Source of the DNA: Tragulus kanchil
Lineage: Eukaryota > Chordata > Mammalia > Artiodactyla > Tragulidae
Assembly: GCA_022376925.1 (NCBI GenBank)
Contig: JAIOJX010000032.1
Location: 115,173,979 to 115,237,978, forward strand
Length of the DNA: 64,000 bases
Direction: 5' to 3'
The position numbers and the translations under genes are program-made. The notes under the pieces were generated by a model that made no database searches, had not been told where the DNA came from, and saw nothing but the letters and a program-made list of their open reading frames with translations. Shown piece by piece: positions 1 to 9,533 of this stretch (position 1 is the stretch's first letter; each line of letters opens with the position of its first letter).

Positions 1-170
1 TCTGTTGTGCTTTTTTGTGTTCCCTACATGTTCTAAGTAAGCCTGTTATTGTGAAAAACAAGCAAAAAAACGTATTTTAAATGAAAACGCCAGGCAGAAG
101 TTGAGGGCAGACCACAAGGGTTTGTCTCTGGGGTAAGATGTCAGCCCTGCGCTTCCCTCTTCTCTTGTAG

Positions 171-212
171 GTGTTCCGTGTGTACGAGGGCCAACAGCAC
201 AGGACCTGCAAG
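171..212 (+). CDS. MUTYH: MUTYH penultimate coding exon (partial gene)
   Basis: Seen: a pyrimidine-rich tract ending in AG at 169-170 precedes 42 bases (14 codons, VFRVYEGQQHRTCK), followed by a GTGAGT donor at 213. The peptide matches the VFRVYQGQQPGTC stretch near the C-terminus of mammalian MUTYH (recalled from the human protein), and the frame joins directly to the exon at 885. MUTYH is the adenine DNA glycosylase that removes adenine mispaired with 8-oxoguanine in nuclear and mitochondrial base-excision repair. Only the tail of the gene is inside the window; the catalytic and 8-oxoG-recognition domains lie to the left. Neighbour: convergent with HPDL. Confidence 0.88.
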
Positions 213-884
213 GTGAGTCTCTTGGTCCTCACCCAGCCGTCTCTCCCCGGGACCAAATCCATAGGTTTTCAGTGAGTTAAGTGACACATGTTTGGATGAA
301 CCGTCTCCATGACAGACTTCACTGGGGAGAAAGGAATAGGTCTTGACCTGGAGACCTTACAGGGCAGAGAGGAGACAGGAGCAAATGATGGAGACACTAG
401 TGTACTCAGTTTTTGGGGATAGCAAGTGGGGAGCTGTTATTTCTACCTGGGAGATAAGAATCAAGAATGGCTGCTTGGAAGAAGCAGCTGGTGATCTGGG
501 TCCTAGAACTAAATCATTTTCTCCAGGTTTGGAAGGAGAATTGGCAGTAAAGAGTTCTTTCCAGGCCTAAGAGTAGTCTGAACCACGGTGGGGTACAGTA
601 CAGACTGCAGGGCTCAAGGTGCTATAAGCATTTGATTTAGCTGGAGAGGTTAGCAGGGCCAGTCCAGGCCAGTTAGGGCTGGGCACACCAGGCCCTGAAG
701 GATTTTAGGTGGAGAGAGGGGTCAAATTTGCATGTTAGGAAGACTGCAGTTAGACACTGGAAACAGGATGGAAGCTTTCCAGTATTAAGGCTAGAATCTG
801 AACGAGATCACTGGCGTGGGAGACCAGGTGGAAGGAGATTCTCTGTTCCCACCTCAGTGCCTCCTTCCTTTGACTTCTACACAG
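213..884 (+). other. MUTYH: Last intron of MUTYH
   Basis: The intron has a canonical GTGAGT donor and a pyrimidine-rich acceptor ending in ACAG at 884. The stretch around 590-780 looks like an old, decayed mammalian interspersed repeat, but I cannot name the family. The open frames here are not supported as genes. Confidence 0.75.
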
Positions 885-1016
885 GGCTCCAAAAGACCAC
901 CAGTGGCCACCCTGTCCAAACAGGAAAAGCCCCGTCCCGGCCAGCAAGTCCTAGATAGGTTCTTCCGGCCCCACATTCCTGCTGACACTCCCAGCCTCGA
1001 CAGTGCGGCTCAGTGA
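885..1016 (+). CDS. MUTYH: MUTYH terminal coding exon with PCNA-binding motif
   Basis: Seen: 43 codons plus TGA, beginning GSKRPPV and ending SLDSAAQ. The last residues SAAQ and the block GQQVLD-x-FFRxHI are those of the mammalian MUTYH C-terminus. QQVLDRFF (942-965) fits the PCNA-interacting PIP box (Q-x-x-hydrophobic-x-x-aromatic-aromatic), which in human MUTYH couples the glycosylase to replication forks. The middle of the exon ([14 protein letters not shown]) differs most from the human sequence I remember, as expected for a flexible linker. The acceptor at 884 and the in-frame join to the 171-212 exon support the start of this exon. Confidence 0.93.
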   Translation, partial: GSKRPPVATLSKQEKPRPGQQVLDRFFRPHIPADTPSLDSAAQ

Positions 1017-1055
1017 TGCCTCTGGAGTCCCCATACCCCCCTGAGAATCCTGTTT

Positions 1056-1061
1056 AATAAA
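1056..1061 (+). terminator. MUTYH: MUTYH polyadenylation signal AATAAA
   Basis: A canonical AATAAA lies 40 bases after the MUTYH stop codon. Cleavage would be expected about 15-25 bases later, near 1075-1085. The very short 3' UTR fits the compact convergent arrangement with HPDL. Confidence 0.8.
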
Positions 1062-1452
1062 GTACTTATGTTTGTAATCATTTTGAAGACTTCCCTGCCC
1101 CCCGAGTCCCCTCGCTTCTCACCTCTGAGGGACCCAAGAAAGTGGTAAAGTCCTGTTTGGTCTTGACTTCTGCTGAGCTCCTAGCCAGCCCTGGGCAGAC
1201 AGAGAAAGGGGGCGTTCTGTCCTGAGTGATCTGTCCTCCTCCAACCCCTGAAGGGCAGCAGGCAGCTGCAGGGGCCCCTGCCAGTGGCTGACAGCCAGCA
1301 CTCTCTGGCCAGGTCTCTGGTCAGCTGTGATTGGAGCTGCGTTACCGAGCCTAGAGCAGGTGGTTGGGCGGTACTCAGCCCCTCCTACCAGCAATGGCCG
1401 CTCCCTAGGGAGAGGGGAAGCACAGAGAAGGATTTTTGTTTAAGTCTCCTGT

Positions 1453-1572
1453 GTTCAGTCGTTCAGTTGTGTCCGGCTCTTTAGGACCCCATGAACTGCG
1501 TAGATAGCCTGCTAGGCTCCTGTGTCCATGCAATTTTCCAGGCAAGAATATTGGAGTGGATTGCCATTTTAA
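1453..1572 (-). mobile_element. BovB LINE 3'-end fragment
   Basis: The antisense BovB 3' end is recognisable from the gttcagt..gttgtgtccggctct start and the caggcaagaatattggagtgg block. It sits in the short MUTYH-HPDL intergenic stretch. I see nothing else identifiable between 1085 and 1453. Confidence 0.8.
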
Positions 1573-1622
1573 ATCATTTGTTTAGGGATATATGTGTAGT
1601 GAAACAATACAGAAAAAAGTTT

Positions 1623-1628
1623 TTTAAT
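1623..1628 (-). terminator. HPDL: Possible HPDL polyadenylation signal (ATTAAA)
   Basis: TTTAAT on the + strand reads ATTAAA on the - strand, about 245 bases downstream of the HPDL stop as it stands in the left copy (1874). I saw no AATAAA between this point and the stop. If the HPDL duplication is an assembly artefact, this is the gene's true downstream region. Confidence 0.35.
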
Positions 1629-1694
1629 CATAGTATTGGGGATGTGGTGGAGAGAAATGGGGTCAGAAAGACACAAGAAGGGTTCAACAGGTTA

Positions 1695-3850
1695 TGTTCT
1701 ATTTCCTAATACAGTTATTCACATTTTACGTGTGTATTAGATACAGACAATATGAGAACTGTTTCAGTTAAAAAAACCTGGACCCTTGTGAGAGTTTCGA
1801 CTTCTGGCAGGTACTGATGAGATGGAGGTCCCTAAAGACGAAGGCTTTCACTCCACGCCACTGTGGGTGTCCCTCAGTTCCAGCAGGCCCTGTCCTGTGC
1901 TGGACTTCCCAGCACTCCGGGACATGCAGCTGCATCCAACTTGGGCCCTTTGCAGGCTTCCCGGACCCTGGCAGCTTGCTCCTGCACAGACTGCCACAGG
2001 GCCCGAATGTTGCCCTGGCCAAAGCCAGTGGCCCCCTGCCTCTGGATCAGCTCCAGGAAGAAAGTGTCCTCTGCAAAGAGGGGCTTCGTGAAGACCTGAA
2101 GTAGAAACTTGCCTCTGTCACCATCTAGCAAGACCCCCTGTCGGGCCAGCAGGCTCGGCTGGTGCCCAGCAGCCAGGATCTGCTCCTGCTTGCCTGGCTG
2201 CTGGTAGTAGGCCTCTGGAGGAGTCAGAAGCTGACCCCCGGCCCCTGCCACTCCTTCAGTGGCTTCCATGATACTTGGTGTGTACAACCCCACGTGCTGC
2301 AATCCAGGTCCTCTGTTCCCAGCCAGGAACTGCTCCACCTGGTCTTGACCGCTGGTGACCCTCGGCAGGGACTCTGCCAGCAGGAGGGTGGGGATAGTGC
2401 TGCCGGCAGGGCCCTGCAGGGCTGTGAGCCTCAGCCCCCCATGCCCAGCCCCTGCTGCCACCTCCAAGCCCAGCTCCGGATCCTCACCTGGGCTCAGCGG
2501 CATATGGCAAAAGCCTAGACAGTCGTGGAACCAGCGCATCAGTTTTGGGGAGCTTCTGGGGTTGCAGGCCAAGGTCAGATGATCCACATGGCTGAACCAG
2601 CCGGGTCCAGGTGCGGAGGACACAGGGCTAAAGCCAGGCAGGAAGGGCCCAGTGAAGCCAGTGCACTCCAGCAGTGTCAGACTGAGGTTGCCTGCCGGTG
2701 AACTGACCACGGTGTAGGTGGCGGCGCCTGCTCATCTTGCACTCTGACTGGGCACTGACTACCCGCAGGTGCTGCGGGCCCGCAGGCGCACTTGTTCTAT
2801 TTCCTAATACAGTTATTCACATTTTACGTGTGTATTAGATACAGACAATATGAGAACTGTTTCAGTTAAAAAAACCTGGACCCTTGTGAGAGTTTCGACT
2901 TCTGGCAGGTACTGATGAGATGGAGGTCCCTAAAGACGAAGGCTTTCACTCCACGCCACTGTGGGTGTCCTCAGTTCCAGCAGGCCCTGTCCTGTGCTGG
3001 ACTTCCCAGCACTCCGGGACATGCAGCTGCATCCAACTTGGGCCCTTTGCAGGCTTCCCGGACCCTGGCAGCTTGCTCCTGCACAGACTGCCACAGGGCC
3101 CGAATGTTGCCCTGGCCAAAGCCAGTGGCCCCCTGCCTCTGGATCAGCTCCAGGAAGAAAGTGTCCTCTGCAAAGAGGGGCTTCGTGAAGACCTGAAGTA
3201 GAAACTTGCCTCTGTCACCATCTAGCAAGACCCCCTGTCGGGCCAGCAGGCTCGGCTGGTGCCCAGCAGCCAGGATCTGCTCCTGCTTGCCTGGCTGCTG
3301 GTAGTAGGCCTCTGGAGGAGTCAGAAGCTGACCCCCGGCCCCTGCCACTCCTTCAGTGGCTTCCATGATACTTGGTGTGTACAACCCCACGTGCTGCAAT
3401 CCAGGTCCTCTGTTCCCAGCCAGGAACTGCTCCACCTGGTCTTGACCGCTGGTGACCCTCGGCAGGGACTCTGCCAGCAGGAGGGTGGGGATAGTGCTGC
3501 CGGCAGGGCCCTGCAGGGCTGTGAGCCTCAGCCCCCCATGCCCAGCCCCTGCTGCCACCTCCAAGCCCAGCTCCGGATCCTCACCTGGGCTCAGCGGCAT
3601 ATGGCAAAAGCCTAGACAGTCGTGGAACCAGCGCATCAGTTTTGGGGAGCTTCTGGGGTTGCAGGCCAAGGTCAGATGATCCACATGGCTGAACCAGCCG
3701 GGTCCAGGTGCGGAGGACACAGGGCTAAAGCCAGGCAGGAAGGGCCCAGTGAAGCCAGTGCACTCCAGCAGTGTCAGACTGAGGTTGCCTGCCGGTGAAC
3801 TGACCACGGTGTAGGTGGCGGCGCCCTGCTCATCTTGCACTCTGACTGGG
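1695..3850. repeat. Tandem duplication 1 (period ~1098), carries the HPDL 3' part
   Basis: Copy 1 is 1695-~2752 and copy 2 is 2793-~3850, separated by ~40 garbled bases. The copies are near-identical. Differences cluster at the block ends: GCGCC-TGC against GCGCCCTGC near 2730, a shortened G run near 2749, and GTCCTC against GTCCCTC at 2969, just inside copy 2. This looks like an unmerged contig overlap. Confidence 0.9.
1874..2710 (-). pseudogene. HPDL: Duplicated C-terminal part of HPDL (278 codons, no start region)
   Basis: This open frame is identical in protein sequence to the last 278 residues of the intact HPDL at 2971-4164. It includes both downstream metal ligands and the same stop. 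It lacks the first 119 residues, the promoter and the CpG island. Its frame is broken near 2728-2750 by single-base losses and then runs into unrelated filler before the second copy begins at 2793. There is no independent start context. It exists only because of tandem duplication 1 and is most likely an assembly duplicate, not a paralogue or natural pseudogene. Confidence 0.88.
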
Positions 3851-4164
3851 GGCACCTGCACGCTGCAGCCCAGCGCCGCCAGCGCGCGGGCGGCAGCTCC
3901 TGCATCGGCCACGTCGAAGCACAGGTTCGTGGCGCTCGATACCTCACGATGTGGGTCCAGGCCATACAGCGGCTCCCCGGGCCCGGCGCCCTCGTTCACC
4001 AAAAAGACCGCGTGGCCGCTGCGCAAAGCCAGCTGCCGCCAGCCGTCTGCTTCCCGCACCGCCAAGGGCTGGAAGCCGAAGAGGCGCTGCAGATCCCGGG
4101 CGAAGGGTAGCTCCGCCGGCACGTGGAAGGTGATATGGCACAGACGGCGGACGGGCGCGGCCAT
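2971..4164 (-). CDS. HPDL: HPDL, 4-hydroxyphenylpyruvate dioxygenase-like protein, single exon
   Basis: An uninterrupted 397-codon frame starts in a strong context (GCC-ATG-G) and matches mammalian HPDL along its length. Known of the family: a mitochondrial non-haem iron enzyme of the VOC (glyoxalase/HPPD) fold that converts 4-hydroxyphenylpyruvate to 4-hydroxymandelate for the coenzyme Q headgroup; human loss causes a neurodegenerative spastic disorder. Seen: an N-terminal VOC half (about residues 7-135) and a C-terminal half (about 158-340). The predicted 2-His-1-Glu iron ligands are present at H163 (VDHLTL), H258 (LQHVGL) and E339 (FFLEL), at the same numbering as human. Human HPDL is 371 residues and ends shortly after the EQ-ARxxEA block; here 26 more residues follow. 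The intronless structure agrees with human. It is convergent with MUTYH and expressed from the CpG island at its start. Confidence 0.96.
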   Translation of the reverse strand: MAAPVRRLCHITFHVPAELPFARDLQRLFGFQPLAVREADGWRQLALRSGHAVFLVNEGAGPGEPLYGLDPHREVSSATNLCFDVADAGAAARALAALGCSVQVPPVRVQDEQGAATYTVVSSPAGNLSLTLLECTGFTGPFLPGFSPVSSAPGPGWFSHVDHLTLACNPRSSPKLMRWFHDCLGFCHMPLSPGEDPELGLEVAAGAGHGGLRLTALQGPAGSTIPTLLLAESLPRVTSGQDQVEQFLAGNRGPGLQHVGLYTPSIMEATEGVAGAGGQLLTPPEAYYQQPGKQEQILAAGHQPSLLARQGVLLDGDRGKFLLQVFTKPLFAEDTFFLELIQRQGATGFGQGNIRALWQSVQEQAARVREACKGPKLDAAACPGVLGSPAQDRACWN

Positions 4165-4480
4165 GGCAGTCTGGATGGCGACCCTGGTCTGTCCTTCCCC
4201 TGGGGACGCTCCCTCACTTTTCGTTCAGGACTCTGAGACGCTCAGTCGGAAGCCGGTGGAGTGCAATTTTGCCGGCAAAGCACCTTTCCCGATCTTTCCT
4301 GGGGAGAGGACACAGATGGACCCCGTGGGGGCTGGCAGCTGCTACGGCCGCAGAGGCACCGCAAACGAGCAGCCTGCGGACCACCGGAGTCTGAGTTGCG
4401 GCTCTAGAGAACCGCGTGGAGGCTCCGGTAGGGGAGGGGCGGGAGAAGGGGCGGAGCCAGTGACTCTGCGGCTGCCACTC
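3790..4480 (-). promoter_or_regulatory. HPDL: HPDL CpG island and promoter region
   Basis: CpG density is visibly high over the 5' coding part and the ~300 bases upstream of the HPDL start (4165-4480). This region includes GC-box-like GGGGCGGGAG and GGGGCGGAG near 4435-4455. No TATA box is obvious, as expected for a housekeeping-type island promoter. A bidirectional transcript is possible but not shown by the sequence. Confidence 0.7.
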
Positions 4481-5220
4481 TAGTTCGTCTTGTGTGGCCG
4501 AGAGTACACCGGAGACACCGGACTGCCCCCTCCCATGGCCTCTGGCTGGGCCTTACCCTTGGGCTCTGACCTTCCCATGCCTCTGGCTGGGCCACACATC
4601 CTTGGGCACCGAGCCTCCCTTCCCCCAACTGTTGCGATCACAATAGCTGCCTTCACTAGGTGCCAGGCACTGGGCTCTCATTCATGCCGCAACCTCAGAG
4701 CAAAGGGAATCAACTCTAGTTGGCAGAAGAGCCCGGATTTGCCCCCTCAAGCACGGAATTTCTTAGCAATTTCATGTCTTAAAATATTTGGAGAATTTTG
4801 CTTTTAAGTCCTAATGTTCCCTTAAAACTTAAAAACATAAAATGCTCTAAGTTACAAATTTTCACTCCTTCCCCAAAATAGTGCAGAGAAATTTATGTTA
4901 TATATAGACCATTTATATAGCTCCTACATGCACCTATCTTTGAGGAAATCTCTCAGCTGCACGGCTTTCTTTAACCCCACTTCTCTCTTACTATCCTTTA
5001 CCCTCCTGTCCCAAACAAGAATTGGAGAAAAAAAAAAAAAAAAGATGGCTCAGGATTTGAAAGGAACAGTTACACTGGTGTCCTTTCTCACCTTCCTGAG
5101 TCTATTAGGACTGAATAAGACCTCCCTGCTCTTTGCAACTTCCTGATTGGGTATGGGCAAGCTGAGCTTTCTGGGGCATTTGCAGTCTTGCCTCTCAGAG
5201 CTGTGTAAGATCCCTGGGTC
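4481..5220. other. Intergenic stretch upstream of HPDL
   Basis: About 4640-4735 resembles an antisense MIR (ctaggtgccaggcactggg followed by a cctcagag-type block). An A-rich run lies at 5029-5043. I see no gene; the short frames here have no recognisable protein. Confidence 0.4.
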
Positions 5221-7448
5221 CAGGTTCAGGAAATCAGGAGTCTTTTGGAGTTCACTTGGTAGCTCTTGAAGGAATGGGAAGGGCATTCCAAGAAGGGCAA
5301 ATAGCATAAGCAAAAGCTCAGGAAGGAGTGTGGGCTGAACCCATAGAGGAGCCATGGAGCATAAGGCTGGGATGGATGCTATGGTCTGAGGCATTGCAAA
5401 AGAGACTCCTTCATCAAGCAGCCTGTGACAGCTTACTGTTGAGTTTCATTGGCAAGAAGGAGAAGGATGTGATGAGGGGACAGGGCATAGAAAAAGGTCT
5501 GACTGAGTGTTCAGGCCTGTAGTCAGGAAGGCAGTTCCCAGAAGCTAGTCACTAATGGTGAAAGGCACTTTGTGCTACTCTGCACACGAGTGGATTTGAG
5601 AACCTGGGTTCCAGAAGCCAGACAGACCTGGGATAAAATTCACCTCAAAGGGGTGGGAGGGGGTAAAAACAAATAAAAATTCACCTCCGATACTTAATAC
5701 ACCTTTATAACTCTCGGCAAATTGCTTCTCTGAGCCTTAGTTTCTTCATCTGTAAAAATGGGAATGATAATAGCACCTTGTTCATGGGATTGTTATGATT
5801 AAATGAAATAGTACATGGTATAGTATATGGCAAGAGAAGCCAATTTTAGGCTGTGAACTTGGGCCTGACTGTGGGTTAAAGGGCTACTCCTCCCTAGGCC
5901 TGAGCATTGGGAAGGCTTTGGTGGTGGATTCTGGGGAAGAGACACTGGGAATAGGGCTCTGAGAGGGCTGGTACAGGATAGGCAATGTTCTGCCCTAGGT
6001 CTCATGATTAAGCCCCCAAGAGAGCAACTTTCAGGCCTTTGGTCCAAAAGGAATTTCCACTCAAGGGCCCCGGGTATGGGCAAAGGGGATAGAAACAGGA
6101 CTCCTGGCCCATTATTTTGACCCAGGGAAGGGTAGATTTCTGGAGGCTAAGTGAGGGCTGTCTGCAAGGGCACTGTGCTTGACTCTGGCCCAGGGCATAG
6201 ATTGGGGTCTTGAAGACCAGCTGGGAGTAGAGAACTAGACTCCACTTCCTGTAGCCCTGCTTGGCGTCTGGGCCATGACCAACGTAGGGCTCCTGTCCCC
6301 TGGCATAGCCCATTGTGGTCTGGGGGGGACGCCATGGCGAGGGTGCTTAGACTGGGCCCCCAGGTTCAGGAAATCAGGAGTCTTTTGGAGTTCACTTGGT
6401 AGCTCTTGAAGGAATGGGAAGGGCATTCCAAGAAGGGCAAATAGCATAAGCAAAAGCTCAGGAAGGAGTGTGGGCTGAACCCATAGAGGAGCCATGGAGC
6501 ATAAGGCTGGGATGGATGCTATGGTCTGAGGCATTGCAAAAGAGACTCCTTCATCAAGCAGCCTGTGACAGCTTACTGTTGAGTTTCATTGGCAAGAAGG
6601 AGAAGGATGTGATGAGGGGACAGGGCATAGAAAAAGGTCTGACTGAGTGTTCAGGCCTGTAGTCAGGAAGGCAGTTCCCAGAAGCTAGTCACTAATGGTG
6701 AAAGGCACTTTGTGCTACTCTGCACACGAGTGGATTTGAGAACCTGGGTTCCAGAAGCCAGACAGACCTGGGATAAAATTCACCTCAAAGGGGTGGGAGG
6801 GGGTAAAAACAAATAAAAATTCACCTCCGATACTTAATACACCTTTATAACTCTCGGCAAATTGCTTCTCTGAGCCTTAGTTTCTTCATCTGTAAAAATG
6901 GGAATGATAATAGCACCTTGTTCATGGGATTGTTATGATTAAATGAAATAGTACATGGTATAGTATATGGCAAGAGAAGCCAATTTTAGGCTGTGAACTT
7001 GGGCCTGACTGTGGGTTAAAGGGCTACTCCTCCCTAGGCCTGAGCATTGGGAAGGCTTTGGTGGTGGATTCTGGGGAAGAGACACTGGGAATAGGGCTCT
7101 GAGAGGGCTGGTACAGGATAGGCAATGTTCTGCCCTAGGTCTCATGATTAAGCCCCCAAGAGAGCAACTTTCAGGCCTTTGGTCCAAAAGGAATTTCCAC
7201 TCAAGGGCCCCGGGTATGGGCAAAGGGGATAGAAACAGGACTCCTGGCCCATTATTTTTGACCCATGGGAGGGTAGATTTCTGGAGGCTAAGTGAGGGCT
7301 GTCTGCAAGGGCACTGTGCTTGACTCTGGCCCAGGGCATAGATTGGGGTCTTGAAGACCAGCTGGGAGTAGAGAACTAGACTCCACTTCCTGTAGCCCTG
7401 CTTGGCGTCTGGGCCATGACCAACGTAGGGCTCCTGTCCCCCTGGCAT
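5221..7448. repeat. Tandem duplication 2 (period ~1140)
   Basis: Copy 1 is 5221-~6306 and copy 2 is 6361-~7448, separated by ~54 bases of unmatched filler containing a run of seven G. The copies match base for base over most of their length. The differences (TTATTTTGACCCAGGGAAGG against TTATTTTTGACCCATGGGAGG) lie within the last ~200 bases of copy 1. Confidence 0.92.
5590..5835 (+). mobile_element. MIR SINE (sense)
   Basis: The MIR core is clear: gagccttagtttcttcatctg, then aaaatgggaatgataatag, then a gggattgttatgattaaatg block. It is an ancient mammalian tRNA-derived SINE. The duplicate lies at about 6730-6975. Confidence 0.8.
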
Positions 7449-8110
7449 CAGGACCCTGCGGAAGTTTCCCCAGATGAGTCCTGGGAGCCAGGCAGGGATG
7501 GCACTCCTGCTGGGGCTACTGGCACTGACGGTGGAGACCTGAACGAACCAGTCGATTCCACAGGAGGGCGTGCGGGTCCAAGAGGTGAGGTGGTGACGCC
7601 TCGCCTATATGCGATCTACAACGACAGGGTCAGAGGAGGTGGAGGCGGGAGCTGTGGAGGGCCTAGGAGTTGAATTCTGGGAATAAGATCTCAGTCTAGG
7701 CCAGCGGCTAGCCGAGGCTTCCGAAGCCTCAGAGGAAACCCTGACCCTTGTAAGCTCCCAGCTCTTTTTCCCTCTCCAACCTCTGCCACTTTCGCTTCTA
7801 CCTCTGCAGAGAGCTCACCTTTCAGGCCCCGCCCCGCCCCGCCCTCCCTTGACCCCGCCCCGCCCTCCCTTGACCCCGCCCCTTCCCGCCCTCCCCTTCC
7901 CTGGCCCGGCTCCACCCACCCGGTCCTTCCTTGACCCCGCCACTCCCAAGCTCCGGCCTTACTCCCTTCCCCGGAAACCTGCTCCCTTAAAGTATCATAT
8001 TTCTGGCCGTGCTTCCCGAGCTCCCGCCCCATCAAGGAAACGCTCTTGGAAGCTCCCTCCTTTCTGGCCTTGCCCTCGCCCTTCTTCCACGTAATCCCGT
8101 TCTCCGTGAG
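7449..8110. promoter_or_regulatory. GC-rich island with clustered GC boxes, possible promoter
   Basis: CpG-containing GC-rich sequence occupies 7450-7690. It is followed at 7825-7890 by a short tandem array of CCCCGCCC units separated by ctcccttgac, consistent with Sp1-type GC boxes, and by more CpG to ~8095. A GTGAGG donor-like site follows ccaagag near 7585. There is no recognisable coding sequence; the frames over it are compositional. It could be the start of a noncoding transcript in the HPDL-ZSWIM5 interval or a decayed CpG island. Confidence 0.4.
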
Positions 8111-8164
8111 TCCTTGACTTTCCTAAGGAGTGACCTGGAAGACCTCGAAGAAGGTGACTTTGTG

Positions 8165-8183
8165 TGTTTGTGTGTGTGTGTGT
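8165..8183. repeat. (TG)n microsatellite
   Basis: A short run of TG dinucleotides with one interruption sits at the edge of an old LINE fragment. Confidence 0.7.
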
Positions 8184-8186
8184 GGT

Positions 8187-8480
8187 AAAATACATATAAT
8201 ATTTACCATTTTACATTTTTAAGGTAGAGTTCAGTGGTATTGAGTACTTCTGTGTCGTGCAACCAGCACCTCGTCCTGTACAGAATCCCTCTTCCACAGC
8301 TGAAACGCTACCCATCAGCTAATTCTCCACTTTCTCCTTCCCGGAGCCCCTGGCAACCACCCTTGTATTTTCTGTCTCTATGATTTTGACTACTCCAGGT
8401 ACCTCATGTAAATGAAATTGTGCAGTGTGCGTGTTTGACTTTTTTCATTTAGCATCATGCCTTTTAAGTTTTATCCATGT
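8187..8480 (-). mobile_element. Ancient L1 3'-UTR-like fragment
   Basis: The layout (ggtaaaatacatataa, ccattttacatttttaagg, ccctggcaaccaccctt, then a tccatgtcgtagc end) is that of old mammalian L1 3' ends in antisense. A related fragment lies at 38936-39305. Confidence 0.55.
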
Positions 8481-8688
8481 CGTAGCCTACCTCAGGGTTC
8501 CTGGTAGGTGACTTTTGAGTTAATTCCTGAAGGAAGTGAGGGAGCAAGAGGAACAAATGAAAGGCCCCGAAGCAGTAATGGGGCTGGTGTGCTGGAGCCA
8601 AGGGCCAGTGAAGCTGGAAAAAGATGGAGGAAGGGAGTCGTAGTAGCTTGTAGTCTGTTAGGACTTTGACTTTAAGTCTTAGCGAGCT

Positions 8689-8868
8689 GGGCTTCTCTGG
8701 TGGCTCAGATAGTGAAGAATCTGCCCGCGATTGGTACCCTGGAGAAGGGGATGGCAACCCAGTATCCTTTCCTGGAGAATTCCATCAACAGAGGAGCCTG
8801 GCGGTCTGCAGTCTTTGAGGTTACAAAGAATCAAGACAGGACTGAACAACTAACACTTTTCACTTTCC
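8689..8868 (+). mobile_element. BovB/ART2A-type 3' end with tRNA-like head
   Basis: A gggcttctctggtggctcag head is followed by the BovB-derived block ggagaattccatcaacagag...actgaacaactaacac. It interrupts an old repeat that resumes after it (gatagaaagtcattggaggg). The duplicate is at 9855-10035. Confidence 0.82.
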
Positions 8869-9267
8869 TAGCAAGATAGAAAGTCATTGGAGGGTTGAAG
8901 CTGAAGGCTTACTGATCAGGCTACATTTCCACTGAATCTTGCTGACTGCTGGGTTGATAATAAACTGGAGGGGTTTATTAAACTACAAATTGGCATTTAC
9001 CAATTACACCTCCAATGACTGAACAAGGGTATTTGCCATCTGCCTCTGACGCCTGGGCTGTGACAGCTGCTGACCTTCAACACCCCCTGAGGTTGTTCAG
9101 GGTAGAGTAGGCACTCTGTGCTCCAGGGAATCTGGTGGGGCAGGTCTTTAGATAGGTGGATGCTTTTAGGAACACATTTTATTATCTCAATCCTTGTTTC
9201 TCTAAATCTCTTCATCAGGTGACATTAGATCCTTATGACTAACCAAAAACCTTTTGTTACTGGTATT

Positions 9268-9533
9268 GTAGGCCATTCTCTTTTTTAACTTCATGCCACA
9301 AGCTCTTTCTTAGTTATTTATTATTTTCATCTATCTTTATTCTTTGACATGTGTGGGCCTCCCCTTGCAGTGGTCTCCTCGCAGCAGATGTGCCCAGAGC
9401 ACTGGCTCGCAGTTGGACACACCGGTCGTCCAGCCGCTCCACAGCACATGGGGTCTTCCCGGGCCAGGGATCGAACCGATGCCCCTTGCACTGCAAGGTG
9501 GAGTCTTTACCCACTGGACCACCAGAGAAGCCC
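9268..9533 (-). mobile_element. CpG-rich tRNA-derived SINE with extended 3' tail
   Basis: The insert is flanked by a 13-base target duplication TGTTACTGGTATT at 9255-9267 and 9534-9546. Read on the - strand it begins gggcttctctggtggtcc, has a B-box-like GGTTCGATCCC and the gatggatgaaaat block. It then continues ~45 bases beyond the usual A-rich end before the duplication, suggesting readthrough into a flank of the source copy. The duplicate is at 10434-10700. Confidence 0.85.

Noticed and set aside
1874..2710. A second, independent HPDL paralogue
   Set aside because: Protein-identical to the intact gene, no start or promoter, and bounded exactly by duplication 1.
3815..4483. 222-residue + strand frame opposite HPDL
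   Set aside because: It is the antisense shadow of the GC-rich HPDL 5' coding region and CpG island; long antisense frames are expected there.
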